DNA of 64,000 bases from Lautropia sp. SCN 69-89 (GTDB lineage: Bacteria; Pseudomonadota; Gammaproteobacteria; Burkholderiales; Burkholderiaceae_E), in NCBI GenBank assembly GCA_001724855.1, contig MEED01000012.1, forward strand, positions 124,001-188,000, given 5' to 3'. Positions within the stretch are counted from its first letter, which is position 1. Every line of letters begins with the position of its first letter. The notes beneath the pieces are model-generated. The model saw only the letters and a program-made list of their open reading frames with translations. It searched no databases and was not told where the DNA came from. The translations under genes were made by a program, and so were the position numbers. Positions 1 through 10,376 of the stretch are shown piece after piece.

Positions 1-1809
1 GAGCGCGTCGCGCTGCGGCACAAGTCGCGCGGGCTTTGGCGTCCGATCACCTGGGCCGAATACGGTCAACAGGTGCGGCGTATCGCGCTGGCGCTGATGG
101 CCTCGGGCCTGGCACCCGGCGACCGCGCCTGCATTCTCGGCGAGACCTGCCCCGAGTGGTTCTTCGTCGATCACGCCATCATCACCTCGGGAGCGATCTC
201 GGTCGGCATCTACGCCACCAATGCCCCCGAGCAGGTGGCCCACGTGCTCGACGACTGCGGCGCACGCGTGCTGTTCGTCGAGAACGAGGAGCAGCTCGAC
301 AAAGTCCTGCAGGTGCGCGAAAGGGTGCCGGCACTCGGGCGCATCGTGGTCTTCGACATGGAGGGGCTGCGCGGCTTCGACGATCCGATGGTGACGAGCC
401 TGGCCGCCTTTGCCGAACAGGGCGCGGCCGCGTCTGCGGTGCAGGCCGAGCAATGGCGCGCACGCGCCGCGGCAGTGGCGCCCGGGGATACCGCGATCCT
501 GATCTACACCTCGGGCACTACCGGGCCGCCCAAGGGCGCGATGATCAGCCACGCCAACCTGGTGTTCCAGGCCGCTGCGCTGCACGCGGTCATGCCGTTC
601 GGGCCGGCCGACGAGATCCTGTCCTTCCTGCCGCTCAGCCACATCGCCGAGCGGCTGCTCAGCGCGCTGCGTCCGGTCTTCCACGGCGCTATCGTCAACA
701 TCGTCGAGAATCGGGATACCGCGCCGCAGAACATCCGCGAGATCTCGCCCACCGTGTTTTTCGCCGTGCCGCGGCTGTGGGAGAAGTTCCATTCGCGGGC
801 CGTGATCGCCGCGCGCGACGGCACGGCGTTCGAGCGGCTGGCCTTCGGGCTTGCGTTCGACGCGGCCAACCGGGTGCTCGCGCTGCGCGCGGCGGGCGAG
901 CGCGTGCCGTTGTGGCTCGAGCTCGCGTGGCGGCTCGCCGACCGCACCGTCCTGCACCGCACGCGCAAGCTCATCGGCATGGAGCGCGCACGCTACGTCA
1001 CCACGGGCGCCGCGCCGATCGCCCCCGAACTGATCAGATGGTACCTGGCGCTCGGCCTGGACATGATGCAGGCCTACGGCATGACCGAGACCGCAGGTGT
1101 CGCCTCGCTGCCGCCGCCGGGCGTACGCCGGCACGGCAGCGTCGGCGTGGCGCTGCCGGGCACCGAGATCCGGCTGTCGGAGGCCGGCGAGATCCTCGTG
1201 CGCGGTCCGCATGTCTTTGGTGGCTACTGGAACAACCCGGCCAGGACCGCCGAGGTAATGGTCGACGGCTGGCTGCACACCGGCGACATCGGCACGATGG
1301 ACGAGGACGGGTTCATCCGCGTCGTCGACCGCCTCAAGGACATCATCATCACCTCGGGCGGCAAGAACGTGGCGCCGTCCGAGATCGAGAACGAGCTCAA
1401 GTTCAGTCCCTACATCGCCGACGCGGTAGTGATCGGCGAAGCGCAGCCGTACCTTACGGCATTGGTGATGATCGACTACGAGAACGTCGCCCGCTACGCG
1501 CAGGACCACGCAATTCCGTTCACCGACTACGCGAGCCTGTGCGCTCACGAGGGCATCCAGGCCCTCGTCGCCGCCGAGGTCGAAGCGGTCAATGACCGCT
1601 TCGCGCGCGTCGAGCAGATCAAGGCCTTTCGCGTGATCGACGTGCAGTTGACCACCGAGGACGAGGAATTCACACCCACGCTGAAGCTCAAGCGCAATGT
1701 CGTCGCGCGCCGCCACAAGGCGCTGATCGACGCCATGTACCGGAGCGGGCGGGAAGCGGGTGCGATGGGCGGCGCGCGTGCACCTGGCGCCTTGGTGGAG
1801 GAGCGATGA
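1..1809 (+). CDS. Long-chain acyl-CoA synthetase / AMP-binding ligase (5'-truncated by window edge)
   Basis: Frame is open from base 1 (ERVALRHKSRGLWRPITWAEYG...). AMP-binding motif YTSGTTGPPKGAM, then YGMTETAG and GWLHTGD. Confidence 0.92.
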   Translation, partial: ERVALRHKSRGLWRPITWAEYGQQVRRIALALMASGLAPGDRACILGETCPEWFFVDHAIITSGAISVGIYATNAPEQVAHVLDDCGARVLFVENEEQLDKVLQVRERVPALGRIVVFDMEGLRGFDDPMVTSLAAFAEQGAAASAVQAEQWRARAAAVAPGDTAILIYTSGTTGPPKGAMISHANLVFQAAALHAVMPFGPADEILSFLPLSHIAERLLSALRPVFHGAIVNIVENRDTAPQNIREISPTVFFAVPRLWEKFHSRAVIAARDGTAFERLAFGLAFDAANRVLALRAAGERVPLWLELAWRLADRTVLHRTRKLIGMERARYVTTGAAPIAPELIRWYLALGLDMMQAYGMTETAGVASLPPPGVRRHGSVGVALPGTEIRLSEAGEILVRGPHVFGGYWNNPARTAEVMVDGWLHTGDIGTMDEDGFIRVVDRLKDIIITSGGKNVAPSEIENELKFSPYIADAVVIGEAQPYLTALVMIDYENVARYAQDHAIPFTDYASLCAHEGIQALVAAEVEAVNDRFARVEQIKAFRVIDVQLTTEDEEFTPTLKLKRNVVARRHKALIDAMYRSGREAGAMGGARAPGALVEER

Positions 1810-3008
1810 GCAAGAAGGAGCGATCGATGAAACTGGCGGAATTCGTGACGGCGGCGTGCGGCGCCTTGATGGCACTGTTGTCGCTGGGGGCCGCGCAGGC
1901 CCAGACCCAGGGCGTAAGCGATACCGAGATCGTGCTCGGTACCGACCTCGACCTCAGCGGTCCGATCAACTTCTGGGGTCTGCCGGCGAAGAACGGCATG
2001 GAACTGGCCGTCGACGAGATCAACGCCGCCGGCGGCATCCACGGCCGCAAGCTTCGCCTGGTGGTCGAGGACATGGGCTACGACCCGAAGAAGGCGGTGC
2101 TCGTCACCGAGAAGCTGCTGACCCGCGACCGCGTCTTCGCCATCGTCGGCGCGATGGGGACGGTGACGACTGCGGCCACGATGCCGCTCGTGCTCAAGCG
2201 CGGCGTGCCGCACCTGTTCCCGATCTCGCCGGCCGAGATGTTCGCGGTGCCGTTCAACCGGCTCAAGTTCGCGTATTTCGTTCCCTATTACGACGACGTG
2301 CGCACGAGTCTCGGGTACCTCATCGCGACCAAGCGCCTGAGTCGCGTCGGCGTGCTCTACCAGGACGACGACTTCGGCGCCGAGATCCTCCGCGCCGTGC
2401 AGGACCAGTTGAAAGAAACCGGCCTCGAGCCGGTATCGGCGCAGAGCTTCAAACGGGGCGCTACCGACTTCTCGAGCCAGATCGCGCGACTCAAGGCCGA
2501 TGGGGCCGAGCTCGTGGTAATGGGAACCGTGGTGCGCGAGACCGTCGGTGCGATGACCGCGGCGCGCAATCTCGGCTGGAACCCGGGTTTCCTGGTCAGC
2601 CAGGCCGGTTACTCGCTGGCGGTGGCGGCGCTGGGCAAGGACGTCGTCGAGGGGCTCTATGCCGGCGTGATGACGCCGCTGCCCTATGCGGACACCGCGT
2701 CGCCCCAGGTCCTGGACTGGATGAAGCGCTACAAGGTCAAGTTCAACCAGGAGCCGACGATCGAGGCCGTGGTGGGCTATCTCGTGCTCACGACCGCCGC
2801 GATGGGGATCACCAACGCTGGCCGAGAGCTGACAGTCGACTCGCTCGTCGCCGGGCTCGAGCGCATCCGCGACTTCCGCAACATCTTCGGTACGGCGCCG
2901 ATCTCGTTCTCGTCCACGGATCACCTGGCCTCGCGGCGCACTTCACTGGCGCAGATCCAGAAGGGACGGTGGGTGATGCAGGCCGAGTCCATGCATTACA
3001 AGGACTGA
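1806..3008 (+). CDS. ABC transporter substrate-binding protein, branched-chain amino acid (LivK) type
   Basis: Signal peptide, then GVSDTEIVLGTDLDLSGPINFWG...GMELAVDEINAAGGIHGRKLRLVVEDMGYDPKKAV. Overlaps the upstream gene by 4 nt. Confidence 0.9.
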   Translation: MSKKERSMKLAEFVTAACGALMALLSLGAAQAQTQGVSDTEIVLGTDLDLSGPINFWGLPAKNGMELAVDEINAAGGIHGRKLRLVVEDMGYDPKKAVLVTEKLLTRDRVFAIVGAMGTVTTAATMPLVLKRGVPHLFPISPAEMFAVPFNRLKFAYFVPYYDDVRTSLGYLIATKRLSRVGVLYQDDDFGAEILRAVQDQLKETGLEPVSAQSFKRGATDFSSQIARLKADGAELVVMGTVVRETVGAMTAARNLGWNPGFLVSQAGYSLAVAALGKDVVEGLYAGVMTPLPYADTASPQVLDWMKRYKVKFNQEPTIEAVVGYLVLTTAAMGITNAGRELTVDSLVAGLERIRDFRNIFGTAPISFSSTDHLASRRTSLAQIQKGRWVMQAESMHYKD

Positions 3009-3022
3009 ACCGGAGGCGAATC

Positions 3023-4072
3023 ATGCGATCGAAGTCGATTCTTTGCATCGTCGCGCAGGCCCTGTTCGCAACGATTGCGGCCGTGAGCGCTCCCGCGTCG
3101 GCGCAGACGCAAACCAAGCCGATCACGCTGAAGATCGCCGACTTCATGCCCTTCGCCAACTCACGTGCACAGGCGACGCGTGGTTGGGCCGAAGACGTCG
3201 AGAAGCGGACAAAGGGTCGGGTCAAGTTCGAGTATTTCCCGGGCGAGTCACTGCTCAAGGCGACCGAGATCTTCGAGGGAACCCGCTCCGGCGTGGCCGA
3301 CATCGGAATCTGGGTGCAGGCCTACAACCCCGCGATCTCGCCGATCTCTGCGCTGTTCAACCTGCCCGGAATCAGTCCGGCGTTCCGCCCCGCCATTCGC
3401 GCGGCGAACGAATTGGTCCTGACCGGCGACTTCGCCTTCTTCCGCGATGAACTCAGACGTCTTGGCGTCGAGCCTCTCTTCGCCTGGGGTGTATCGGATC
3501 AGGAGATGATCTCGACCAGGCCGATTCCCGATCTGCGCGCGCTCAAGGGAATGAAGATCCGCGTGATCGGCCGCGAGTGGCCGCAGCTCATCAGCGGGTT
3601 CGGGGCCACTCCGGTGGCCGTGCCTTGGCCGGAGGTTTACGAGGCGCTTTCGCGGGGCACGCTCGACGCCAACGTGGGCTTCGTCTCGGCCAATCGCGAC
3701 AGCAAGCTGTACGAGGTCGCCAAGCATCACACGCGCATCAAACTCGGTGCGCCGGCCGGCCCGCTGGTCATCATGAACAGGCGGGCCTGGGACCGCCTGC
3801 CGGAGGACGTCCAGCTCGCGATGCGTGAAGAGGGTCTGGCCTTTGCCGAGCGACTGTCGGACGTCTACGAGAAGGAAGTGCAGGATGCGATCAAGGAGAT
3901 GGAGGGCAAGGGCGTGCGCTTCCACACCTGGGATGCCGCAAACCGCGAGCGGCTCCAATCGGCGATGGTCGCGCTGTGGGGGACCTGGGCCAGGTCGATG
4001 GACAGCAACGGCGTTCCCGCCAGCGAAGCGCTGCGCCGCTACCTCGAACTGCAGAAGAAGCACGGCCGCTGA
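3023..4072 (+). CDS. TRAP transporter substrate-binding protein (DctP family)
   Basis: MRSKSILCIVAQALFATIAAV signal peptide; KIADFMPFANSRAQATRGWAEDVEKRTKGRVKFEYFPGESLLKATE; followed by DctQ and DctM genes. Confidence 0.88.
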   Translation: MRSKSILCIVAQALFATIAAVSAPASAQTQTKPITLKIADFMPFANSRAQATRGWAEDVEKRTKGRVKFEYFPGESLLKATEIFEGTRSGVADIGIWVQAYNPAISPISALFNLPGISPAFRPAIRAANELVLTGDFAFFRDELRRLGVEPLFAWGVSDQEMISTRPIPDLRALKGMKIRVIGREWPQLISGFGATPVAVPWPEVYEALSRGTLDANVGFVSANRDSKLYEVAKHHTRIKLGAPAGPLVIMNRRAWDRLPEDVQLAMREEGLAFAERLSDVYEKEVQDAIKEMEGKGVRFHTWDAANRERLQSAMVALWGTWARSMDSNGVPASEALRRYLELQKKHGR

Positions 4073-4084
4073 CGCTGCGCGGCG

Positions 4085-4633
4085 ATGAACGCGTTTCTCG
4101 GGCGGATCGATCGTGCTCTGAGCGCCTGCTGGCGCTGGCTGGGCATCGGCGCAAATCTGTCGCTTCTGGCAATCATGTTCGGGGTCAGTGCCGATGCCAT
4201 CCTGCGTTACGCGCTGGGCCACCCGATCGCAGGGATGCTCGAAGGCGTCGAACTCCTCCTGGTGTTCAGCGTCTTTCTGAGCCTTGCGGGGACCCAGGCT
4301 GCAGGCGGGCACATCGCGGTGGACATCGTGAGCGGCCGCCTCGGCGGCAAGCCTCGCGCCGCGCTCCAGACGTTCACCTCCGCGCTCGGCCTGCTGCTGT
4401 TCGTCACCGTTGGATGGGCAACCGGCGGCATGGCGCTCAGAAGCTGGGAAATGGGCGAGTACTCGCCAGGCCTGATCGCCTTTCCGATCTATCCGTCGAG
4501 GATGCTGGTGGCGCTTGGTAGCTTCCTGCTGGCCGTTCAGCTTCTGCTCGAATTTGCACGCTCGCTCGTACAACTGTGCTGTGACTCCCGAGCACGCACC
4601 GACACGGCGGCACCCGGGGGAACGGCGTCATGA
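4085..4633 (+). CDS. TRAP transporter small permease (DctQ family)
   Basis: About 180 aa with four hydrophobic segments; between the DctP and DctM genes; 4-nt overlap with the next gene. Confidence 0.88.
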   Translation: MNAFLGRIDRALSACWRWLGIGANLSLLAIMFGVSADAILRYALGHPIAGMLEGVELLLVFSVFLSLAGTQAAGGHIAVDIVSGRLGGKPRAALQTFTSALGLLLFVTVGWATGGMALRSWEMGEYSPGLIAFPIYPSRMLVALGSFLLAVQLLLEFARSLVQLCCDSRARTDTAAPGGTAS

Positions 4634-5937
4634 GCGTCGAGGCGATCGGGATCGCGTCCGGGGCAGTGCTGCTGGTACTGCTGATGCTGGGGGTTCCGGT
4701 GGCATTCAGCATGGCGCTGGTCGGGGCCGGCAGCCTGCTGTTGACTGGCGGCACGGACCCCGCGTTGGGGCTGCTCTCCACGGTTCCTTATGCGACCGTG
4801 GCGAGCTTCTCGCTCGTCGTCATTCCGATGTTCGTCCTGATGGGAGAACTCGTCGCCAGCGCGGGCTTCGCCCAGCAGGCTTATTTGGCGGCTCGATTGT
4901 GGTTCGGCCGCTTGCCGGGCGGGCTCGCGATGTCCGCGATCGGCGCCAGCGCCTTCTTCGCTGCTGTATCCGGTTCTAGCGTCGCCGCTACCGCCACCAT
5001 GGGACGGCTGTCGATTGCCGAGATGCGGCGCCATGGGTACGAGGGCGGGTTCGCGGCGGGCACCGTCGTTGTCGCCGGAACCTTGGCGGCGCTCATTCCC
5101 CCGAGTGCGATGGCGGTGTTCTATGCGTTGGTGACCGATCAGTCCGTGAGCCGGATGCTCTTTGCCGGGGTCGGCCCAGGTCTCGTCAGCGCAGCGTTGT
5201 TCATGATCACGGCCTGGGCGGTTGCGCGGCGCAACCCGGCGATGACGTCGGCCGTCGGAAAGACGGTACCGTGGCCGGCGCGGATCGCGTCACTGCGGGC
5301 GATCGGTCCCTTCGGTGTACTGATCGTGGTGGTGCTGGGCGGGATCTATTCGGGGCTCGTCACGGTCATCGAGGCATCTGCTCTCGGTGCGCTGTGCGCG
5401 CTTCTCCTGCTGGCGGTGCACCGGCAACTGAGCTGGCGCGTACTGAACGAGGCACTGAGTTCATCGGTCAGGCTTAGCTGCATGGTGTACCTGGTCATCA
5501 TCGGCGGGCTGCTCTACAGCCGTTTCCTCGCGTTTGCCGGCATACCGTTCGCCATGGTCGATGCGCTGCAGGGGCTCGGCGCCTCTCCGCTGCTGGTCGT
5601 AATCGTGATGCTGCTGATCATGACGGTGCTCGGCATGTTCATGGATCCGGTCGGAATGGTCATGCTGACGCTGCCCTTCTTCTTTCCCATCGTCAAGGCG
5701 CTGGGGGTGGATCCGATCTGGTTCGGTGTGCTGGTGATTCTGCAGGCGGAACTGGCCGTCATCACGCCCCCAGTCGGAGTGCATCTGTTCGTGGCGCGTC
5801 AGATCGCTCCGGACGTTTCGCTCAATGCGATCATCCGTGGAGCGCTGCCGTACATGTTCTGTCAGTTCCTGATCATGGCGCTGGTGATCGTATTTCCCCA
5901 GATCGCCCTGTGGCTGCCCGGCAGACTGGTGTCTTGA
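4630..5937 (+). CDS. TRAP transporter large permease (DctM family)
   Basis: 435 aa polytopic protein; GVPVAFSMALVGAGSLLL and PPSAMAVFYALVTDQSVSRMLFAGVGPGL are DctM-like. Confidence 0.92.
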   Translation: MSVEAIGIASGAVLLVLLMLGVPVAFSMALVGAGSLLLTGGTDPALGLLSTVPYATVASFSLVVIPMFVLMGELVASAGFAQQAYLAARLWFGRLPGGLAMSAIGASAFFAAVSGSSVAATATMGRLSIAEMRRHGYEGGFAAGTVVVAGTLAALIPPSAMAVFYALVTDQSVSRMLFAGVGPGLVSAALFMITAWAVARRNPAMTSAVGKTVPWPARIASLRAIGPFGVLIVVVLGGIYSGLVTVIEASALGALCALLLLAVHRQLSWRVLNEALSSSVRLSCMVYLVIIGGLLYSRFLAFAGIPFAMVDALQGLGASPLLVVIVMLLIMTVLGMFMDPVGMVMLTLPFFFPIVKALGVDPIWFGVLVILQAELAVITPPVGVHLFVARQIAPDVSLNAIIRGALPYMFCQFLIMALVIVFPQIALWLPGRLVS

Positions 5938-6010
5938 TGTCTGTTACCAGCTGTCGGACCGCGGACCATTCCTGCCGCAGGCAAACAACGAACGAAGCAC
6001 GGGCAATGCG

Positions 6011-7558
6011 ATGAGCGAGGCGCTAACGGTGATCGCGGCGCTGGAGAGAACGGCCCGTAAATTTCCCCACAAGAGGGCGGTCGTCGTGAACGACCGGACA
6101 TGCACGTACGCCGGGCTTCTCGATCGGGCCGACCGCTTGGCCGCCGGCCTGCGAAACGTCGGCGTCCGCAAGGGGAGCAAGGTCGCGCTGTTGATGGGCA
6201 ACCGCGTCGAGTTCGCCGAGACCTACTTCGGCGCGCTGAAGACGGGGGCGACGCTGGTGGTCCTCAATGCCAGGCTGAAGGGCACCGAGTTGACGGCTCT
6301 CATGCGCAAGAGCAAGGCTCGCTGGCTGATCTTTGCCGATACGTTGGTGGGTGCGGTCGACGCCATCGATCTAAACCTGCGCCAGGAGCTGACGCTGGTT
6401 ACAGTCGGAGAATCCGGGGCGCCCGGAGCACTCGCTTACGAGAGTCTGCTGTCGGTCATGCCAGGGCAAGGCGTGCGAGTGGACGTCAGCGAGGCCGACG
6501 ACGCCTGCATCCTGTTCACATCCGGGACGACCGGGCTTCCGAAGGGTGCAGTACTTGCGCATAGGAACATCTTCTTCCAGGCCATCAACCACATCGTCGA
6601 GTGGGATGTCAGGTTCGACGATGTGGAGATCTATCCCGCCCCGCTCTACCACGGCGGAGGACTGGCGACGCTTGCGCGCACGGTCCTCGCCGGCAGTACG
6701 CTGGTGCTGATGGAATCGTTCGAAGCGCAGGACTTCGTGACGACGCTTGAACGCGTGCAGGCTACTCGTGCAGTGCTGGTTCCCACGATGTGCTCGATGA
6801 TCCTTGATCTGCCGCAGCCACTTTGCACCTCGGCGACCTCATTACGCCTGATCGTGACCGGCGGCGCAATCATGCCCGTCGACCTGAAGAGGCGGCACCT
6901 CGAGCGATTACCGGGCGTCGGCCTCTGCGACAGCTACGGACAGACCGAATCCACCGGTAGTGTCGCCTGTCTGAAGCCGGCCGACGCCCTGCGCAAGCCG
7001 GGCAGCGTCGGGCGCGCGTTCTTCCTCAACGACATTCGGCTCGTCGACGACGCCGATGTAGAAGTGGCTGCCGGCGAAATCGGGGAAATCGTCGTCAGGG
7101 GTCCAACCGTGATGCGAGGCTACCTTGGCGAGCCCGAGGCCACTGCCGAAACCCTCAGGGCCGGCTGGCTGCATACCGGCGATCTCGCACGGCAGGACGA
7201 AGACGGCTTCCTGTACATAATCGGCAGGAAGAAGGACATGATCATCAGCGGCGGCGTCAACATCTATCCGCTGGAGATCGAGGACGTGCTCTGTGCGCAC
7301 CCGGCTGTCCTCGAAGCTGCCGTGATCGGGGTACCAGATCCAGTGTGGGGAGAGTCGGTCAAGGCCGTGGTCGTTCCCAAGCCCGGGATCAAGCCGAGTG
7401 CGGGCGAACTGATCGCCTTCTGTAGAAAACGGCTGGCTGGCTTCAAGAAGCCGCGCTCAGTCGAGATCGTCGATGCGCTGCCGAAGAATTCGCTCGGGAA
7501 GATCGCGAAGTCCGAACTGCGGCGGCAATTCGGCTCCATGCTCGTGCGCGACGCGTGA
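6011..7558 (+). CDS. AMP-dependent acyl-CoA synthetase
   Basis: LFTSGTTGLPKGAVLAH, YGQTESTG, GWLHTGDLARQDEDGFLYIIGRKKDMIISGGVNIYP and the C-terminal Lys region (PKNSLGKIAK). Confidence 0.93.
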   Translation: MSEALTVIAALERTARKFPHKRAVVVNDRTCTYAGLLDRADRLAAGLRNVGVRKGSKVALLMGNRVEFAETYFGALKTGATLVVLNARLKGTELTALMRKSKARWLIFADTLVGAVDAIDLNLRQELTLVTVGESGAPGALAYESLLSVMPGQGVRVDVSEADDACILFTSGTTGLPKGAVLAHRNIFFQAINHIVEWDVRFDDVEIYPAPLYHGGGLATLARTVLAGSTLVLMESFEAQDFVTTLERVQATRAVLVPTMCSMILDLPQPLCTSATSLRLIVTGGAIMPVDLKRRHLERLPGVGLCDSYGQTESTGSVACLKPADALRKPGSVGRAFFLNDIRLVDDADVEVAAGEIGEIVVRGPTVMRGYLGEPEATAETLRAGWLHTGDLARQDEDGFLYIIGRKKDMIISGGVNIYPLEIEDVLCAHPAVLEAAVIGVPDPVWGESVKAVVVPKPGIKPSAGELIAFCRKRLAGFKKPRSVEIVDALPKNSLGKIAKSELRRQFGSMLVRDA

Positions 7559-7561
7559 TCC

Positions 7562-9115
7562 TCAACCAGCGCCGTGAACCTGCCGCTCGTGCCCGGCCCA
7601 GTAGGGCTCGCGCAGCACCCGGCGGATGGTCTTGCCCACCGGCGTCTTGGGCAGCGAATCGACGAAGTGCACCGCCTTGGGTACCTTGAAGTACGTGATG
7701 CGTTCCTTGACGAAGGCGATCAGCTCGGCCTCGCTGACCTTGGCGTCGGGGCGCAGCACGACCGAGGCGTGCACCGCCTCGCCCCACTTGTCGTCGGGAA
7801 CGGCGAAGACGCCGCTTTCGGCCACCGCGGGGTGAGCGGCGAGCGCGTGCTCGACTTCGGCCGGATAGACGTTGTAGCCGCCCGAGATGATCATGTCCTC
7901 CTTGCGGTCGGCCAGGTACATGTAGCCGTCGCTTTCCATACGCCCGAGGTCGCCGGTGAGAAGCCACCCGCTCTTCAGACGCCGCGCGTCGAGTTCCGGG
8001 TTCTTCCAGAAGCCCGGCGTCATCCACGGAGCGCAGATGCAAATCTCGCCCACCTTGCCCGGCGCGCAGGGCTCGCCGTCCTCGTCGCGGATCATCACTT
8101 GCGCGCTGCCGAACTCGCGCCCGACCGAGGTCAGCCGCGAGGGGTTGTCGGCGAGCGCCTGCGCGTGCTCGGCCGGTCCCATGTGTGTGCACAGGCCGTA
8201 GGCCTCGGTCTGGCCGAAGCCGGTGTTGAGCACCGGGCCGAAGCGCTTGATCGCGCGCTCGACGAGCGTCGGCGACGCGGGGGCGGCGGCGTAGACGATA
8301 TTGCGCAGGCTGGAAAGGTCGGCGTTCTCGATCGCCGGGTCGTCGAGCAGCATGCGCAGGAAGGTCGGCACACCAAGCATGAAGGCGATGCGGTGGCGCG
8401 CGATCGCCTCGATCACCGGTTTCGGTGACGGGTCGCGCAGGATAACCAACGCCGCACCGCCGAGCCAGGCGCTGTCCATCGCGCGGGCGCAGAAGTGGCT
8501 GAGCGGCAGCTGACCGAGCACGCGGTCCTCGGGGCGGTGCGCGAAGGTCGTGGCCCAGAAGTTCATCGCCGCCGATACCGATGCGAAGCTGTGCGTGACG
8601 CCCTTGGGCTGCCCGGTGGTGCCCGAGGTATAGAGGATTTGCGCCAGCGTCTCGGGCGGCCGGTCGAATGCAGGCAGCGTGACAGACGCGTCGGCCCTGG
8701 CCAGCAGGTCGGCGGCGCCGGCGAAGGCGCCGAGGCCGAGCGCTTCCCGCGGGCTCGGCGCGATGGCGCGCGCGCGCTCGAGGTGCTCGGGCGCGAGCGC
8801 GAGCACGAAGTGCGCGTCGCTGTCGGCGGCGATGTATCGGTGCTCGCCCTCGGTCAGCGCACCCAGCATCGGGCACAGTACGCCGCCAGCGCGCGCGACG
8901 GCGATGACCGCGATCACGAACTCGAGGCTGTTGTACTGGATGACAGCTACCCGTTCACCCACTTGCAGACCGCGCGCGATCAGTGCCGCGGCGACGCCGC
9001 TTGCCCTCGCGTCGAGCTCGGCGAAGCTCAGCTGCCGTTCGCCGTCGATGGCGGCGACGAGGTTCGGCCAGTGCCGTGCGGCACGCGCGGGGTAATGGGA
9101 ATAGGGATGCTTCAT
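7562..9115 (-). CDS. AMP-dependent acyl-CoA synthetase
   Basis: LYTSGTTGQPKGVTHSF, GFGQTEAYG, GWLLTGDLGRMESDGYMYLADRKEDMIISGGYNVYP. Confidence 0.93.
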   Translation of the reverse strand: MKHPYSHYPARAARHWPNLVAAIDGERQLSFAELDARASGVAAALIARGLQVGERVAVIQYNSLEFVIAVIAVARAGGVLCPMLGALTEGEHRYIAADSDAHFVLALAPEHLERARAIAPSPREALGLGAFAGAADLLARADASVTLPAFDRPPETLAQILYTSGTTGQPKGVTHSFASVSAAMNFWATTFAHRPEDRVLGQLPLSHFCARAMDSAWLGGAALVILRDPSPKPVIEAIARHRIAFMLGVPTFLRMLLDDPAIENADLSSLRNIVYAAAPASPTLVERAIKRFGPVLNTGFGQTEAYGLCTHMGPAEHAQALADNPSRLTSVGREFGSAQVMIRDEDGEPCAPGKVGEICICAPWMTPGFWKNPELDARRLKSGWLLTGDLGRMESDGYMYLADRKEDMIISGGYNVYPAEVEHALAAHPAVAESGVFAVPDDKWGEAVHASVVLRPDAKVSEAELIAFVKERITYFKVPKAVHFVDSLPKTPVGKTIRRVLREPYWAGHERQVHGAG

Positions 9116-9966
9116 GATCCGTTCCTCCGATCGGGGATATGGCGTTCCTCGGGTCCGTCGTAGTTGGCGCCGAGCGCGTCGGGAATGATCCTGAGCGGCA
9201 CGCCGTCGCGGATCTCCTCGGTGATGTGGGCGAGCAGCGCCATGCCGTAGCCGAGCGCACCGAGCCCGCCGATGACCAGCGGATCAAAACCGAGATCGGC
9301 CAGCACGGCGCCGAGCGCGCCGGCCAGGTTGATCGGGATCTTACGTCCCTTGACCGCGGCTAGATGCTCCTCGATGGCATCGAGCATGCGCCCGTGCTCG
9401 CGCCAGCCGTCGAGCCCCTGCGCCAGGCGCCGCACCGCCACCGCACGCGGCTCGGCCGACTTATGCATCGGATGACCGAGCCCCGGCACGCGGCCGCGCC
9501 GCTCGGCCCAAACCTGCATGATCCGTATGCAGGTCTCGGCTTCCGGCAGCTGCCAGCCGATCGCCTCGACCAGCATCTCGGCCGGCTCCTGCGGCGATCC
9601 GGTCACGGAGCCGGATGCCAGCATGCCACTTGCCAGCGCCGGCACCGGCGAGTCCGGGAACGCCGACGCAGTGAAGCGCGCGGCGCCGACGGCGGCGCTG
9701 ATGAACTGCTGGTCAACACCGCTGCGCAGCACGAGGTCGAACAGAGCGGTCTGGTGCTCGTCGGGCAACTCCCCCGCCAGCACAAGATAGGCGACCTCGG
9801 TGTAGTTGAGTCGCTCGATGATCTCCTCGACGGGGTAGCCGCGCACGAGAATGCGCCCGTGGCCGGCGCGGCTGATCGCGGTGGTCCAATAGTCGCTCCA
9901 GTCGCCCGAGGCGACAAATTCGCCGATGTTGTGGCGCCGTGGGCGCGGCGCTCGGGATTTGCTCAT
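9112..9966 (-). CDS. Citryl-CoA lyase-like protein (citrate synthase fold)
   Basis: WTTAISRAGHGRILVRGYPVEEIIERLNYTEVAYLVLAGELP and GLGHPMHKSAEPRAVAVRRLAQ; about 284 aa, short citrate-synthase family. 4-nt overlap with the next gene in the operon. Confidence 0.75.
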   Translation of the reverse strand: MSKSRAPRPRRHNIGEFVASGDWSDYWTTAISRAGHGRILVRGYPVEEIIERLNYTEVAYLVLAGELPDEHQTALFDLVLRSGVDQQFISAAVGAARFTASAFPDSPVPALASGMLASGSVTGSPQEPAEMLVEAIGWQLPEAETCIRIMQVWAERRGRVPGLGHPMHKSAEPRAVAVRRLAQGLDGWREHGRMLDAIEEHLAAVKGRKIPINLAGALGAVLADLGFDPLVIGGLGALGYGMALLAHITEEIRDGVPLRIIPDALGANYDGPEERHIPDRRNGS

Positions 9967-10376
9967 TCTTTCAGTCCCCGGTGGGCAGTGGCGGGGCAGG
10001 CGGCATCCGCCGCCGGCACGAACAAGGGCAACCAGCGCTCGCAGCGCGGCTTGAAGCGGACGCGTACCGCCATCCCGACGCGCACAGCCTCGGGCGGACA
10101 GTCGACGATGCTGGATATCATTCGCGGCCCTTCACGCAACGCGACGAGTGCGATGACGTAAGGTGTGGGGAAGTCGGGGTGATACTGCTGGCGATAGACG
10201 GTGAAGGTCGCCACTTCGCCCAGGCCCGTCAGCGCCCGCTTGCCCAGCCTGTCGGACCAGCAGCGCGGGCACACCGGGCCGAAGGGCAGGAAGACGTGAC
10301 CGCAGGCATGGCACTGCGCCGCTTCGAGATGTCGCGCGGCTGCCGCACGGGTGTCGGATTCGCGGCTCATCGTCAA
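9963..10376 (-). CDS. DUF35 Zn-ribbon/OB-fold protein (thiolase/aldolase partner type)
   Basis: CHACGHVFLPFGPVCPRC zinc ribbon, then an OB-like C-terminus; overlaps the thiolase-fold gene. Confidence 0.85.
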   Translation of the reverse strand: MTMSRESDTRAAAARHLEAAQCHACGHVFLPFGPVCPRCWSDRLGKRALTGLGEVATFTVYRQQYHPDFPTPYVIALVALREGPRMISSIVDCPPEAVRVGMAVRVRFKPRCERWLPLFVPAADAACPATAHRGLKE

